Shown in pieces: positions 1 to 6,909 of a DNA stretch of 30,644 nt. The notes under the pieces were generated by a model. It worked only from the letters and a program-made list of their open reading frames with translations, was not told where the DNA came from and did no database searches. How positions within the stretch are numbered: the stretch's first letter is position 1; each line of letters begins with the position of its first letter. The DNA comes from an uncultured Collinsella sp. (lineage in GTDB: Bacteria; Actinomycetota; Coriobacteriia; Coriobacteriales; Coriobacteriaceae): positions 1 through 30,644 of the forward strand of contig URRN01000009.1 of assembly GCA_900550185.1 (NCBI GenBank). The letters are read 5' to 3'. Made by a program: the position numbers and the translations under genes.

Positions 1-758
1 CCGACATCAAGACCATCACGGCGCACCGCCTGTATGCCGAGACGGCCATCACCGCCATTACAGCGCAAAACACACTGGGCGTCACCGCCGTGCAGGATAT
101 CTCGCCAGATATCGTAGCCGCGCAAATTGACGCCGTCTTTGACGATATCCGCCCGAGTTCCGTCAAGATTGGCATGGTCTCCTCTGCCGAGATTATCGAA
201 GTCATCGCAGACCGCTTGAGCGCTTGGAACGCAACGAACGTGGTCGTCGACCCCGTCATGGTCGCCACCTCGGGCGCCCGTCTCATTGCCGAGGATGCCT
301 CCGAGGCACTCACCCGCCGCCTGTTCCCGTTGGCAACGGTCATCACGCCCAACATCCCCGAGGCTATGGCGCTGCTCGACTACGAAGTCGATTCCGAGCG
401 CACGCAGCAAAACGCCGCCATGCTCCTCACCCGCCGCTTTGGCTGCGCAGCCTTGGTTAAGGGCGGTCATTTTGTCAACGAGGCCAACGACGTACTGGCA
501 GAGCCCGCGCCACTCGATGACGAGGGCAACCACCTGGGCGATCCACTCACCACGTGGTTCCGTCACAAGCGCATCGAGACCGACAACACGCACGGCACCG
601 GCTGCACGCTCTCGTCAGCCATCGCCTGTGCGCTGGCCCAGGGCATGGATCTTGCCGACGCCGTCAATGCGGGCAAGGCATACCTGACAGGCGCTCTGGC
701 CGCCGGCCTGAACATGGGCAAAGGCTCCGGCCCCGTCAATCACATGTGGCAGTATTAA
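1..758 (+). CDS. thiD: Hydroxymethylpyrimidine/phosphomethylpyrimidine kinase, 5' end missing
   Basis: Phosphorylates HMP and HMP-phosphate to HMP-pyrophosphate, the pyrimidine half of thiamine, in the cytoplasm. The frame is open from base 3, so the start and the first glycine-rich loop lie outside the window; about 251 residues are visible of a usual 260-270. The fragment opens with DIKTITAHRLYAETAITAIT and TAQNTLGV, the family's N-terminal block. Further on are DPVMVATSGARLI, the ribokinase-fold substrate region, and the anion-hole/catalytic motif THGTGCTLSSAIAC near the C terminus. It ends in TAA at 756-758. A perfect inverted repeat follows and separates it from a convergent gene. No other thiamine gene is in view. 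The family call is secure; whether it also acts as a pyridoxal kinase cannot be told from sequence. Confidence 0.93.
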   Translation, partial: DIKTITAHRLYAETAITAITAQNTLGVTAVQDISPDIVAAQIDAVFDDIRPSSVKIGMVSSAEIIEVIADRLSAWNATNVVVDPVMVATSGARLIAEDASEALTRRLFPLATVITPNIPEAMALLDYEVDSERTQQNAAMLLTRRFGCAALVKGGHFVNEANDVLAEPAPLDDEGNHLGDPLTTWFRHKRIETDNTHGTGCTLSSAIACALAQGMDLADAVNAGKAYLTGALAAGLNMGKGSGPVNHMWQY

Positions 759-767
759 GATTCGCAG

Positions 768-812
768 CCCAAACCACCGCAAAGGGGACAGACACCTTTG
801 CGGTGGTTTGGG
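768..812. terminator. Perfect 18-bp inverted repeat between convergent genes
   Basis: The arms are 768-785 and 795-812, 18 of 18 matched, with a 9-base loop at 786-794. It lies between the thiD stop and the stop of the convergent SGNH hydrolase gene, so a bidirectional terminator or transcript-end stabiliser is the simplest role. There is no T-run on either side, which is unusual for an intrinsic terminator. The loop and inner arm read GGGGACAGACACC, a motif that resembles REP-type repeats of many genomes. That resemblance is from memory and not searched. Confidence 0.6.
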
Positions 813-818
813 GTCGCG

Positions 819-1478
819 CTACTCACCGAGCATCTCTTGGAGCTTGGCTGCCACGGCGTGACCCAGGCTCTCGTGGCTTTCGGGCATCATATGCAGATAG
901 TCGATATCGCCCGGCTCGGCAAAGTCGGCGGCATTCAAAAAGTCGCAGCCAAACTGCTCAGCCACATGTGCGTAGTACTCACCAAAATGCTCCGAGGCCT
1001 CGACGGAACGCTCGTCAAAATCGGTCATATATACATCGGCGATTTGCGGCTTGATCTTGATAGGTGCCATCAGCAGAATACGCGGGCAGGGTGCGGCATT
1101 GGTCCAGGGAAATGCACGCACCGCGCGAATCAGCGCCATAGTGCCACGGGCAATATCGGAGGCCGTCACACCAAAGACCGTCTTGCAATCGTTAGTTCCC
1201 AGCATAATAACGATCGCATCCAGCGGCTTATGGGCCTCGAGCAGCATCGGCAGCGCGCGGATGCCGTTAAGATTGGTGTCCAGATGGCACATGTCGTCGC
1301 GTACCGTCGTGCGGCCGTTGAGGCCTTCTTCAATTACATGCCAGCCCTCGCCTAAGTCACGTTGGGCCACGCCGCACCAGCGCACATCCTGCGCATAGCG
1401 CACCGCGGTGCCGTCGCGCATGCCCGCCGGATCGTAACCATAGGTGTTGCTGTCGCCAAAGCATAGAACGTTTTTCAT
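819..1478 (-). CDS. SGNH/GDSL-family hydrolase (arylesterase-like)
   Basis: A 219-residue cytoplasmic serine hydrolase of the SGNH fold, with no signal peptide. Block I is FGDSNTYGYD near residues 7-16, with the nucleophile Ser10. Block II glycine is in EEGLNGRTTV. Block III is MLGTNDCKTVF, giving the oxyanion Asn. Block V is IDYLHMMPESHE, with the Asp and His spaced three apart as in the catalytic dyad. These place it among small arylesterase/acyl-hydrolase relatives of TesA. The substrate cannot be inferred; esters or deacetylation are both possible. The start has GAGGGG about six bases upstream. The gene stands alone, bounded by the 768-812 repeat downstream and a T-run terminator upstream at 1498-1529. 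Confidence 0.85.
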   Translation of the reverse strand: MKNVLCFGDSNTYGYDPAGMRDGTAVRYAQDVRWCGVAQRDLGEGWHVIEEGLNGRTTVRDDMCHLDTNLNGIRALPMLLEAHKPLDAIVIMLGTNDCKTVFGVTASDIARGTMALIRAVRAFPWTNAAPCPRILLMAPIKIKPQIADVYMTDFDERSVEASEHFGEYYAHVAEQFGCDFLNAADFAEPGDIDYLHMMPESHESLGHAVAAKLQEMLGE

Positions 1479-1497
1479 CGTAAGCCCCTCGCTCAGT

Positions 1498-1529
1498 AAA
1501 AAACCGACGGAAGCAGCCTCTCCCGCCGG
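1498..1529 (-). terminator. Intrinsic terminator of the PARG-like gene
   Basis: Read on the minus strand this is a 7-bp stem (one G-T pair; arms 1523-1529 and 1504-1510) with a 12-base loop, followed by six T. It lies just after the stop of the 1557-2690 gene and before the SGNH hydrolase start, so the two are separate transcripts. Confidence 0.8.
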
Positions 1530-1556
1530 CTCGACCCATCTGTCAGCACGTACCGA

Positions 1557-2690
1557 TTACAGGTACTTGCGCCAATCGTCCTCGTCCTCATCGTCCTCGG
1601 CAGCGGCCTGAGCCTGCTCGGCGGCACGGGCGGCTGCGGCGCGGGCGGCAACCTGAGCATAGGACTCCTCGTTGCGCTCGGGGAAGTTTGCCAGCACGTG
1701 CTCGAACTTGGCGAAGTCCTCGTCCCAGCGCGTAGAGGGCACGGCAAAGAAGACCTGCTTGACCTTGAAATCGCCCGATGCGAGCTCCTTGCGGAAGAGC
1801 TCGGCCACGGCCTCGGCATCAAAGCCGTTGTTGTCGCAGCCCCATGCGCCCAGCACGAGCTTCTCGCGACCCAGCTCATCGCAGATGGCAAGGACAAAGC
1901 GGATACGGTCGCGCAGGGCATCCAACAGGGCGTCGTCGCTCACGCGGTACTCCTGGCGGGCACGCTTGACGTTGGGCGCGGCGGCAACGATCACATCGGC
2001 GTATGCGTGCACGTGGTTGCGGTCGAAGCGCACGGCGGGCACCACCAGTGCACGATTGCGGTAAAGCTCGCAGTTGATGTTGCGGCGACGGTTCTCGCCG
2101 TACCACTTACGCTGTTTATCGAGAACGTTGTACAGATACGAATCGGCGCACAGCGTGGCCTCCTGACCCAGATAACCCTGAATATAGCCACCGCCCGGAT
2201 TGGTAAACGAGGCAAAGGCAAGCACGGCCATATCGCAGAACTGCGCATAGCCACGACCGTTGTCCAAGATGACCTGCGTGGCGGAGGCATCGAGCACAGT
2301 GACCTCGGGCAGAACCGGAGCGGGCTCCTCAGCAGGCGCGGACTCAGCTTCGGCGATTTCCTCGGCAGGCTCCTCGACGGGCTCGGGCGCTGCCTCGGTC
2401 TCGGGCGCTGCCTCGACCTCGGCAGTCTCCGCGTCCTCGACGTCCTCGGCGACCTGCTCTTCGGGGGCCACAGCAGTCTGAACCTTGGCCTTCATCGCCG
2501 CGACAAAGCCGGCGGGCATGCCGTCAAACTCGCGAACACCGGCAAGCGAACGCTCGATATCCTTGGCGCACGCTTCGCACACAGTCGCCACATGGCGCTC
2601 GGCGGCCTTGGCACGCGCCTCGCGCTTAGGATTGGGCTGACCCGCTCGGTTGGACCTGCGGTTACGGTTCCTGTTGTCGACGTCTGCCAT
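1557..2690 (-). CDS. TIGR02452/microbial PARG-like macro-domain protein
   Basis: A 377-residue protein in three parts. Residues 1-70 are basic at first, then carry a CEAC pair (Cys38, Cys41) that might bind metal. Residues about 73-130 are an acidic Glu/Ala/Pro-rich linker. Residues about 133-345 match the bacterial poly(ADP-ribose) glycohydrolase-type macro domain: SFTNPGGGYIQGYLGQEA near 161-178, then DSYLYNVL, ALVVPAVRFDRN, and VLGAWGCDNNGFD near 280. The family removes ADP-ribose from proteins or binds ADP-ribose. The signature normally reads GGG-X6-8-QEE with the second Glu catalytic; here it is Gln176-Glu177-Ala178, so hydrolase activity is doubtful and a binding role is possible. RBS AAAGGTG precedes the ATG. 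It is a single-gene unit with its own terminator. Family confidence is good; cellular role unknown. Confidence 0.82.
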   Translation of the reverse strand: MADVDNRNRNRRSNRAGQPNPKREARAKAAERHVATVCEACAKDIERSLAGVREFDGMPAGFVAAMKAKVQTAVAPEEQVAEDVEDAETAEVEAAPETEAAPEPVEEPAEEIAEAESAPAEEPAPVLPEVTVLDASATQVILDNGRGYAQFCDMAVLAFASFTNPGGGYIQGYLGQEATLCADSYLYNVLDKQRKWYGENRRRNINCELYRNRALVVPAVRFDRNHVHAYADVIVAAAPNVKRARQEYRVSDDALLDALRDRIRFVLAICDELGREKLVLGAWGCDNNGFDAEAVAELFRKELASGDFKVKQVFFAVPSTRWDEDFAKFEHVLANFPERNEESYAQVAARAAAARAAEQAQAAAEDDEDEDDWRKYL

Positions 2691-2756
2691 AAGTGGTCAC
2701 CTTTCTCGGTCTCTGCCGCTATCGGCTTTTCCCATCCATGATACCCCGCCGCGTAC

Positions 2757-2782
2757 AAAAAAGACGGCCCCGAAGGACCGCC
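2757..2782 (-). terminator. Intrinsic terminator of the Bax inhibitor-1 family gene
   Basis: On the minus strand an 8-bp stem (two G-T pairs) closes a TTCG tetraloop and is followed by six T. Arms are 2775-2782 and 2763-2770. It lies about 45 bases after the stop of the 2829-3524 gene, a textbook rho-independent terminator. Confidence 0.88.
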
Positions 2783-2828
2783 TTTCGCATCGATTTACAC
2801 GCACGGCAAGCACCGCCGCAATTCGCCA

Positions 2829-3524
2829 CTAGTCGCGACGGCCAAGGATGTTCAGGATGCGCAAGAACACGTTGATAATGTCCACGAACAGATTGGACGC
2901 CATGAGCACGGCGTTGGGCAGCGTAGGCGGCACCGTCGTGGCAACATAGGTGTCGTAGCCAATAAAGCCGGCGAACACCACGATCACGATCAGGTCGGTG
3001 ATGGACTGCGAAACGCCCATGAACATCAGCACGATCTCGACCAGAATCGTGGCAAGCAGGATGCCAAAACCAATGCCATACACACGCTGGAAGAACTTGG
3101 GGAAGGTCACGCCCAGCGCACCGAAGACAAAGGTGATGGCAGCGGTGGCGATAAAGGCGGTGTTGATGGTGGGCAGGTCGTAGTTGGCAAGGCCAAACGA
3201 CGCGGTCAGGCCAAAGGTACTCGCAAAGATTACGTAGCCCACAAGGGACAGACCCACGGACTGCTTGCCCGCAGCAGCCGACATCATGACCATGCCGACG
3301 ATGGTTAAAATAAACGAGCCAAAGACCAGTGGCAGGGCGGCGCCGCTCATCATCATGCGGGCAAACGCCATGGTGCTCGTAAAGTAAGCACCGGCGCCCA
3401 TGGCACAAAAGCCCAAGAAGATGAGGGCAGACATGGCAAGATTGTACGCACGCGGCGACATCTCCTTGGCGCAACTTGCGCCGGCCTCGATGGGGCCGTT
3501 CTGATAGCCCTGGATATCGTTCAT
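2829..3524 (-). CDS. Bax inhibitor-1/YccA family membrane protein
   Basis: A 231-residue integral membrane protein with about seven hydrophobic segments, from LAMSALIFLGFCAMGAGAYF near residue 30 onward. The last segments contain VFAGFIGYDTY, the family region holding conserved acidic residues, followed by the usual C-terminal NLFVDIINVFLRILNILG. Members are pH-sensitive Ca2+ leak or FtsH-interacting proteins; the bacterial role is poorly defined. The ATG at 3524 is chosen because AAAGGA lies seven bases upstream. An ATG 38 codons further up has no RBS and would add a non-conserved tail. A TACAAT sequence about 55 bases upstream may be its -10. Downstream is a strong terminator, so it appears monocistronic. 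Confidence 0.9.
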   Translation of the reverse strand: MNDIQGYQNGPIEAGASCAKEMSPRAYNLAMSALIFLGFCAMGAGAYFTSTMAFARMMMSGAALPLVFGSFILTIVGMVMMSAAAGKQSVGLSLVGYVIFASTFGLTASFGLANYDLPTINTAFIATAAITFVFGALGVTFPKFFQRVYGIGFGILLATILVEIVLMFMGVSQSITDLIVIVVFAGFIGYDTYVATTVPPTLPNAVLMASNLFVDIINVFLRILNILGRRD

Positions 3525-3603
3525 ACTTCGTCCTTTCAAAAAGCGCCACAACAGCGCCGTAGGTGACAAGATTCCTGCCATTGTACCCGAATGCCGCGCG
3601 CTC

Positions 3604-3942
3604 TTACCTGCGGCGCTCGCCCTCGAGCGTACGATCAAACGCCCAGACCCACCAACGCATCACGTGCGCCTGCGAGCCGTCCGCCCGCTCACGCGTTTGG
3701 TCCTCCAGATACAACTCGGTCGCATGTCCGCCAAAACGTACCTTATAGGTTGCCGTACGAATGCCGTGAACCGTCAGGCCAAACCCGGTGGTCGAGATAA
3801 TTTCGTCGATCGTAAAACAACGGCCGTCAACCCAGCAGACGGTGACCGGCACGACTTGTCCGCCCGCAAGGATGCGGGCCACGACGTCCACATACTGCTT
3901 GTGCACGCGCCGAGTTTTGCCATCTGTCTGTCGATATTCCAT
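3604..3942 (-). CDS. Small conserved-looking protein of unknown function
   Basis: About 112 residues, no membrane segment or signal. I do not recognise the family with certainty. The pattern is strand-rich: KQYVDVVARILAGGQVVPVT, then VCWVDGRCFTIDEI, then TYKVRFGGHATELYLED, ending in MRWWVWAFDR and a basic tail. The layout (a required-for-binding W/G/R strand, then a YxV strand, then ELYLE, then WWVWAFD) vaguely recalls the DUF6504 type of small actinobacterial protein, but this is a guess. The ATG at 3942 has AGGAGG only one base upstream, which is too close; the ATG at 3963 is the alternative. It faces the PiT gene across a 250-base divergent region. Confidence 0.65.
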   Translation of the reverse strand: MEYRQTDGKTRRVHKQYVDVVARILAGGQVVPVTVCWVDGRCFTIDEIISTTGFGLTVHGIRTATYKVRFGGHATELYLEDQTRERADGSQAHVMRWWVWAFDRTLEGERRR

Positions 3943-4130
3943 GCCTCCTATTATCGAACGCATGTTTGCATGTTGTAAAGCGAACAGACTGTGGTTTTGG
4001 AGTGTCGTAGTAATCGCACGTGTCCGCATGGCGTGTTAGCAAAAAGAACACCCGCGGTCAACAGGGCTAATATTCAATTTTAGTGCCAAAAAGTTCACTT
4101 CTCCCATCAGAACTCGGTAAAGAAACCCGC

Positions 4131-4162
4131 AGGAGGTGATACGATTTATCATGTTTTTGTAA
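4131..4162 (+). promoter_or_regulatory. Perfect Shine-Dalgarno with four-codon leader ORF upstream of the PiT gene
   Basis: AGGAGGTGAT at 4131-4140 is fully complementary to the usual 16S rRNA 3' end. Ten bases later comes ATG TTT TTG TAA (4151-4162). The main gene starts 30 bases after that stop and has only a weak GAGAAAG site. This looks like a leader peptide or ribosome-loading site, but no function is shown. In the rest of the 3943-4192 divergent region I see AT-rich stretches but no convincing -35/-10 pair. Confidence 0.4.
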
Positions 4163-4192
4163 CGTGCCTGCAAACTTCGAGAAAGCCCATAT

Positions 4193-5242
4193 ATGGACGT
4201 AACGTTCTCAACCTTCCTCGGCCAAATCGTGTCGAACCCAGTCCTTGCCGTCACCGTGATCCTCGCGTTGGGCGCCATCTTCGTCAACGGATGGACCGAC
4301 GCGCCCAACGCCATCGCGACCTGCGTCACCACGCGCTGCATGCCCGCCCGCGCCGCCATCCTCATGAGTGCCGCATTCAACTTCTTGGGCGTGCTCATCA
4401 TGACGCACTTTAACGCGAGCGTCGCCAACACCATCTCACATATCGTCGACTTTGGCGGAAACAGCACCATGGCACTCGCGTGCCTCTGCGCGGCGCTCTT
4501 CTCCATCGTCGTCTACGGCGCCACAGCGTCGCGTTTTGGCATCCCCACCTCGCAAAGCCACAGCCTTATCGCCGGCCTGACCGGTGCTGCCATCGCCCTC
4601 GGCGGCGCGAACAGCGTCAACGTCCACGAGTGGATGAAGGTCATCTACGGCCTGGCGCTCTCCATCGGTCTGGGCTTTGTCATGGGCTGGATCCTGTGCA
4701 AACTCGTCTCGATTCTTTTCGCCGCCGCCAACAGGCGACGTGCCAATGTCTTCTTTAAATACGCTCAGATCGCGAGCGCTGCGGCCATGAGCTTTATGCA
4801 CGGCGCGCAGGATGGACAGAAGTTCATCGGCGTGCTCTTTTTAGGCGTGGCCTTTGCCAGCGGCCAGACGAGCGTCGGCGATGCAGGCATCCCCATCTGG
4901 ATTATGCTGCTGTGCTCGGCCACTATGGGTATCGGCACCAGCGTGGGCGGCGAGCGCATCATCAAGTCCGTCGGCCAGAGCATGGTCAAGCTCGAAAAGT
5001 ATCAGGGCTTCTCCGCCGACCTGGCGGGCGCCGCAAACCTGCTGCTTGCCACCCTTACCGGCATCCCCGTGTCCTCCACACACATCAAGACCTGCGCCAT
5101 CATGGGCGTCGGTGCCGTCAAGCGCCTCTCAGCCATCAACTTCGGCGTCGTCAAAGACATGATGTTCACCTGGTTCTTCACCTTCCCCGCCTGCGGACTC
5201 ATCAGCTTTGTCATGGCCAAGCTGTTCATGATGTTCCTCTAG
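4193..5242 (+). CDS. pit: Inorganic phosphate transporter, PiT family
   Basis: A 349-residue integral membrane permease for phosphate (probably as metal-phosphate with H+ symport). It has the two PiT signature repeats: FVNGWTDAPNAIATCV near residue 30 and FMHGAQDGQKFIGVLF near 200. The second half also has VGGERIIKSVG and the TGIPVSSTHIKT segment. Around ten hydrophobic segments span the length and there is no large central cytoplasmic loop, as expected for the short bacterial form. The ATG at 4193 is the only in-frame standard start after the stop at 4160-4162; its RBS is weak. It is followed 67 bases later by its usual partner, a DUF47/PhoU-like gene. With the pst operon about 4 kb away the region encodes two phosphate uptake routes. 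Confidence 0.93.
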   Translation: MDVTFSTFLGQIVSNPVLAVTVILALGAIFVNGWTDAPNAIATCVTTRCMPARAAILMSAAFNFLGVLIMTHFNASVANTISHIVDFGGNSTMALACLCAALFSIVVYGATASRFGIPTSQSHSLIAGLTGAAIALGGANSVNVHEWMKVIYGLALSIGLGFVMGWILCKLVSILFAAANRRRANVFFKYAQIASAAAMSFMHGAQDGQKFIGVLFLGVAFASGQTSVGDAGIPIWIMLLCSATMGIGTSVGGERIIKSVGQSMVKLEKYQGFSADLAGAANLLLATLTGIPVSSTHIKTCAIMGVGAVKRLSAINFGVVKDMMFTWFFTFPACGLISFVMAKLFMMFL

Positions 5243-5309
5243 CCACACCGAGCGTCCATCCGGACTGCAATGCATCGCCCACCCGTCTTCGCCTCGAAAG
5301 GACCCACCC

Positions 5310-5933
5310 ATGGCAAAGAAACCCGATTCGTTCTACTTCGATAACTACGTCGCCTGCGCCGACCTCGCCGTCCAGGCCGCAGAGCTGCTCATCAAGATTT
5401 TTGAGAACTTCGACCCGGCGCAGATCCACGACATGCTCGAGGAGATGCATGCGATTGAGCATGCGGCCGACATGAAGCACCATGAGCTCGAGGACGCCCT
5501 GCTCACCGCCTTCATCACCCCGCTTGAGCGCGAGGATCTGGACCTGATGAGCTGCTCACTTGATACCGTGCTCGACCGCATCGAGGGAGTCGTTCAGCGT
5601 GTCTACTTCACCAACATCCAGAGCATCCACCCCGATGCCATCGTGATCGCCCACAAGGTGACCGATGCCTGCCGCGCCATGAAGGACCTGATGGTCGAAC
5701 TGCCCAACTACCGCAAGTCCAAGACCCTGCGCGAGCTCGTCATCCAGATCAACACCATCGAGTCCGAAGCCGACGAGCTCTATATCAACGCCATGCGCAA
5801 CCTGCACGTTAACGGCAAGGACCCGCTCGAGGTCATCGCCTGGCGTGACGTGTACGCCTTCCTGGAGTACTGCGCTGACTGCTGTGAGAATGTGGCCGAT
5901 GTTGTGGATTCGATTGTCATGAAGAACAGTTAA
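5310..5933 (+). CDS. DUF47 / PhoU-like regulator of PiT transport
   Basis: A 207-residue helical protein of the PhoU-like DUF47 family (PF01865), almost always encoded next to PiT permeases and thought to regulate them. Visible features are the N-terminal FYFDNYVACADLAVQAAELL helix, the metal-binding type repeat MHAIEHAADMKHHELEDALL, TAFITPLEREDLDLMSCSLD, and the C-terminal repeat NTIESEADELYINAMRNL ending in EYCADCCENVADVVDSIV. The E/D-x-x-D pattern in both helical repeats matches the PhoU fold. The start has AAAGGA seven bases upstream. It is co-directional with and close to the permease, so an operon is likely. A long hairpin begins five bases after its stop. Confidence 0.92.
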   Translation: MAKKPDSFYFDNYVACADLAVQAAELLIKIFENFDPAQIHDMLEEMHAIEHAADMKHHELEDALLTAFITPLEREDLDLMSCSLDTVLDRIEGVVQRVYFTNIQSIHPDAIVIAHKVTDACRAMKDLMVELPNYRKSKTLRELVIQINTIESEADELYINAMRNLHVNGKDPLEVIAWRDVYAFLEYCADCCENVADVVDSIVMKNS

Positions 5934-5938
5934 TTGGG

Positions 5939-6046
5939 GGTACGTGTCCCGGCGGCGAAGGGCCGGCCACGGTTTGCTTTCTCACTCCGGCTGCTTTGCA
6001 GAGTCGTTCGAAAGTAAACCGTGGCCGGCCCTTCGCCTTACGTACC
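5939..6046. repeat. Long imperfect palindrome (about 108 bp)
   Basis: The inner stem pairs 5954-5975 with 6016-6037 (22 of 22), then one mismatch, then five more pairs (5977-5981 with 6010-6014), around a 28-base loop. An outer GGTACGT (5939-5945) pairs with ACGTACC (6040-6046) across an uneven internal loop. There is no T-run. It begins five bases after the DUF47 gene. It is far longer than a normal terminator and could be a REP/MITE-like element, or an RNA structure ending the phosphate operon. Confidence 0.7.
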
Positions 6047-6135
6047 ACCATTGGAACTTTGGCTGATAGTTAGAGCGCAATGGGGGATTGGCCGAGGGGG
6101 CCTTTAATACCCAATTGAACACTTTGGTATTCGGT

Positions 6136-6162
6136 GGGCGTTTGGGTGGATGGGGGTTTGGG
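6136..6162 (+). other. Four-run G-quadruplex motif upstream of the nitroreductase
   Basis: G-runs at 6136-6138, 6144-6146, 6152-6156 and 6160-6162 with loops of 5, 5 and 3 bases fit the G3+N1-7 rule. It is on the coding strand, about 50 bases before the ATG at 6213. The surrounding 6047-6212 is G/T-rich and holds no gene that I can see. Confidence 0.6.
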
Positions 6163-6212
6163 TACCCTTTGGTTTACCTTGGATTGATTTGCTGACTTTG
6201 GAGGGTTTGGTT

Positions 6213-6743
6213 ATGGGGTATTTGGATCTGGCTCGGGGTCGGTATTCTTGTCGTGAGTTTGAAGATCGGGCTGTAGAGCAAGCTGTTGTGGATGCCATTG
6301 TTGAGGCTGGGCGTATTGCTCCTTCTGCTTGTAATAATCATCCAACCCGTGTGATGGTGTTGGATACGCCTGAGCTTCTGGAGAAGGCAGCTGCTTGTCA
6401 GCCTCGGTTTGCTCGTGATGAGTCTATCTTTGGCGCTCCGCTTGTCTTCCTTATTTGCAGCGTTACCGATGATGCTTGGGTGCGCCCGTATGACCAGATG
6501 AATTCCAGTGAAATCGATACGTCCATCGTGTGTGATCAGATGATGATGGAGGCCACCGAGCAGGGCCTGGGAACGTGCTGGGTATGCCATTTTAAGCCTG
6601 AGGTGGCGCAGGAGCAGTTCAATCTGCCCAAGGGCGTCTATCCCTATCACATGCTCGTCTGTGGATATCCTGCCGACCACATCGCCGATCCCGAGCATCG
6701 CGAGGCCCGTACCATTCCCCTCTCCGACTTCCTCCTCAAGTAG
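6213..6743 (+). CDS. Nitroreductase family protein
   Basis: A 176-residue FMN-dependent oxidoreductase-type protein. RYSCREFEDRAV near residue 10 is the N-terminal flavin-phosphate binding motif. IAPSACNNHPTRVMVLD follows, and QGLGTCWVCHF in the second half matches the family's GLGTCW region. The length is at the short end for the family. Substrate is unknown; such proteins reduce nitro compounds, quinones or enoates. The ATG at 6213 is preceded by GGAGGG seven bases upstream; an earlier in-frame ATG at 6150 lacks an RBS. The first 75 or so codons prefer T-ending triplets while the last 100 prefer C-ending ones like the neighbours. It ends with its own terminator. Confidence 0.88.
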   Translation: MGYLDLARGRYSCREFEDRAVEQAVVDAIVEAGRIAPSACNNHPTRVMVLDTPELLEKAAACQPRFARDESIFGAPLVFLICSVTDDAWVRPYDQMNSSEIDTSIVCDQMMMEATEQGLGTCWVCHFKPEVAQEQFNLPKGVYPYHMLVCGYPADHIADPEHREARTIPLSDFLLK

Positions 6744-6790
6744 GTTTTGGGACATGCCTTAAAACCTACCCTTGACCGCTCACCCGTTCG

Positions 6791-6828
6791 CCGAGTTCTG
6801 CGCCATTATGTGCAGGGCTCGGTTTTTT
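6791..6828 (+). terminator. Intrinsic terminator of the nitroreductase gene
   Basis: Arms 6791-6801 and 6812-6822 pair over 11 bp with two G-T pairs around a 10-base loop, followed by six T (6823-6828) on the plus strand. Confidence 0.88.
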
Positions 6829-6856
6829 ATGTTACGCACTCCGGCACAGTCATAAA

Positions 6857-6883
6857 AAAGGACCCGCAAGCTGCGGGTCCTTT
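6857..6883 (-). terminator. Intrinsic terminator ending the divIVA transcript
   Basis: A perfect 12-bp stem (6857-6868 with 6872-6883) with a 3-base loop. Read on the minus strand the stem runs into a T-run (A-run 6854-6859 on the plus strand). It lies 27 bases after the divIVA stop and closes the whole leftward cluster. Confidence 0.9.
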
Positions 6884-6909
6884 CTAGGCACTAAATTGTA
6901 GGCCGAATG

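Noticed and set aside
1698..2741. 347-codon plus-strand frame opposite the PARG-like gene
   Set aside because: The minus-strand protein has the clear GGG/QE macro-domain signature, a good RBS and a terminator; the opposite frame has none.
6106..6131. Small inverted repeat AATACC...GGTATT before the nitroreductase
   Set aside because: Six-base arms with a long loop in a low-complexity stretch; not distinguishable from chance.
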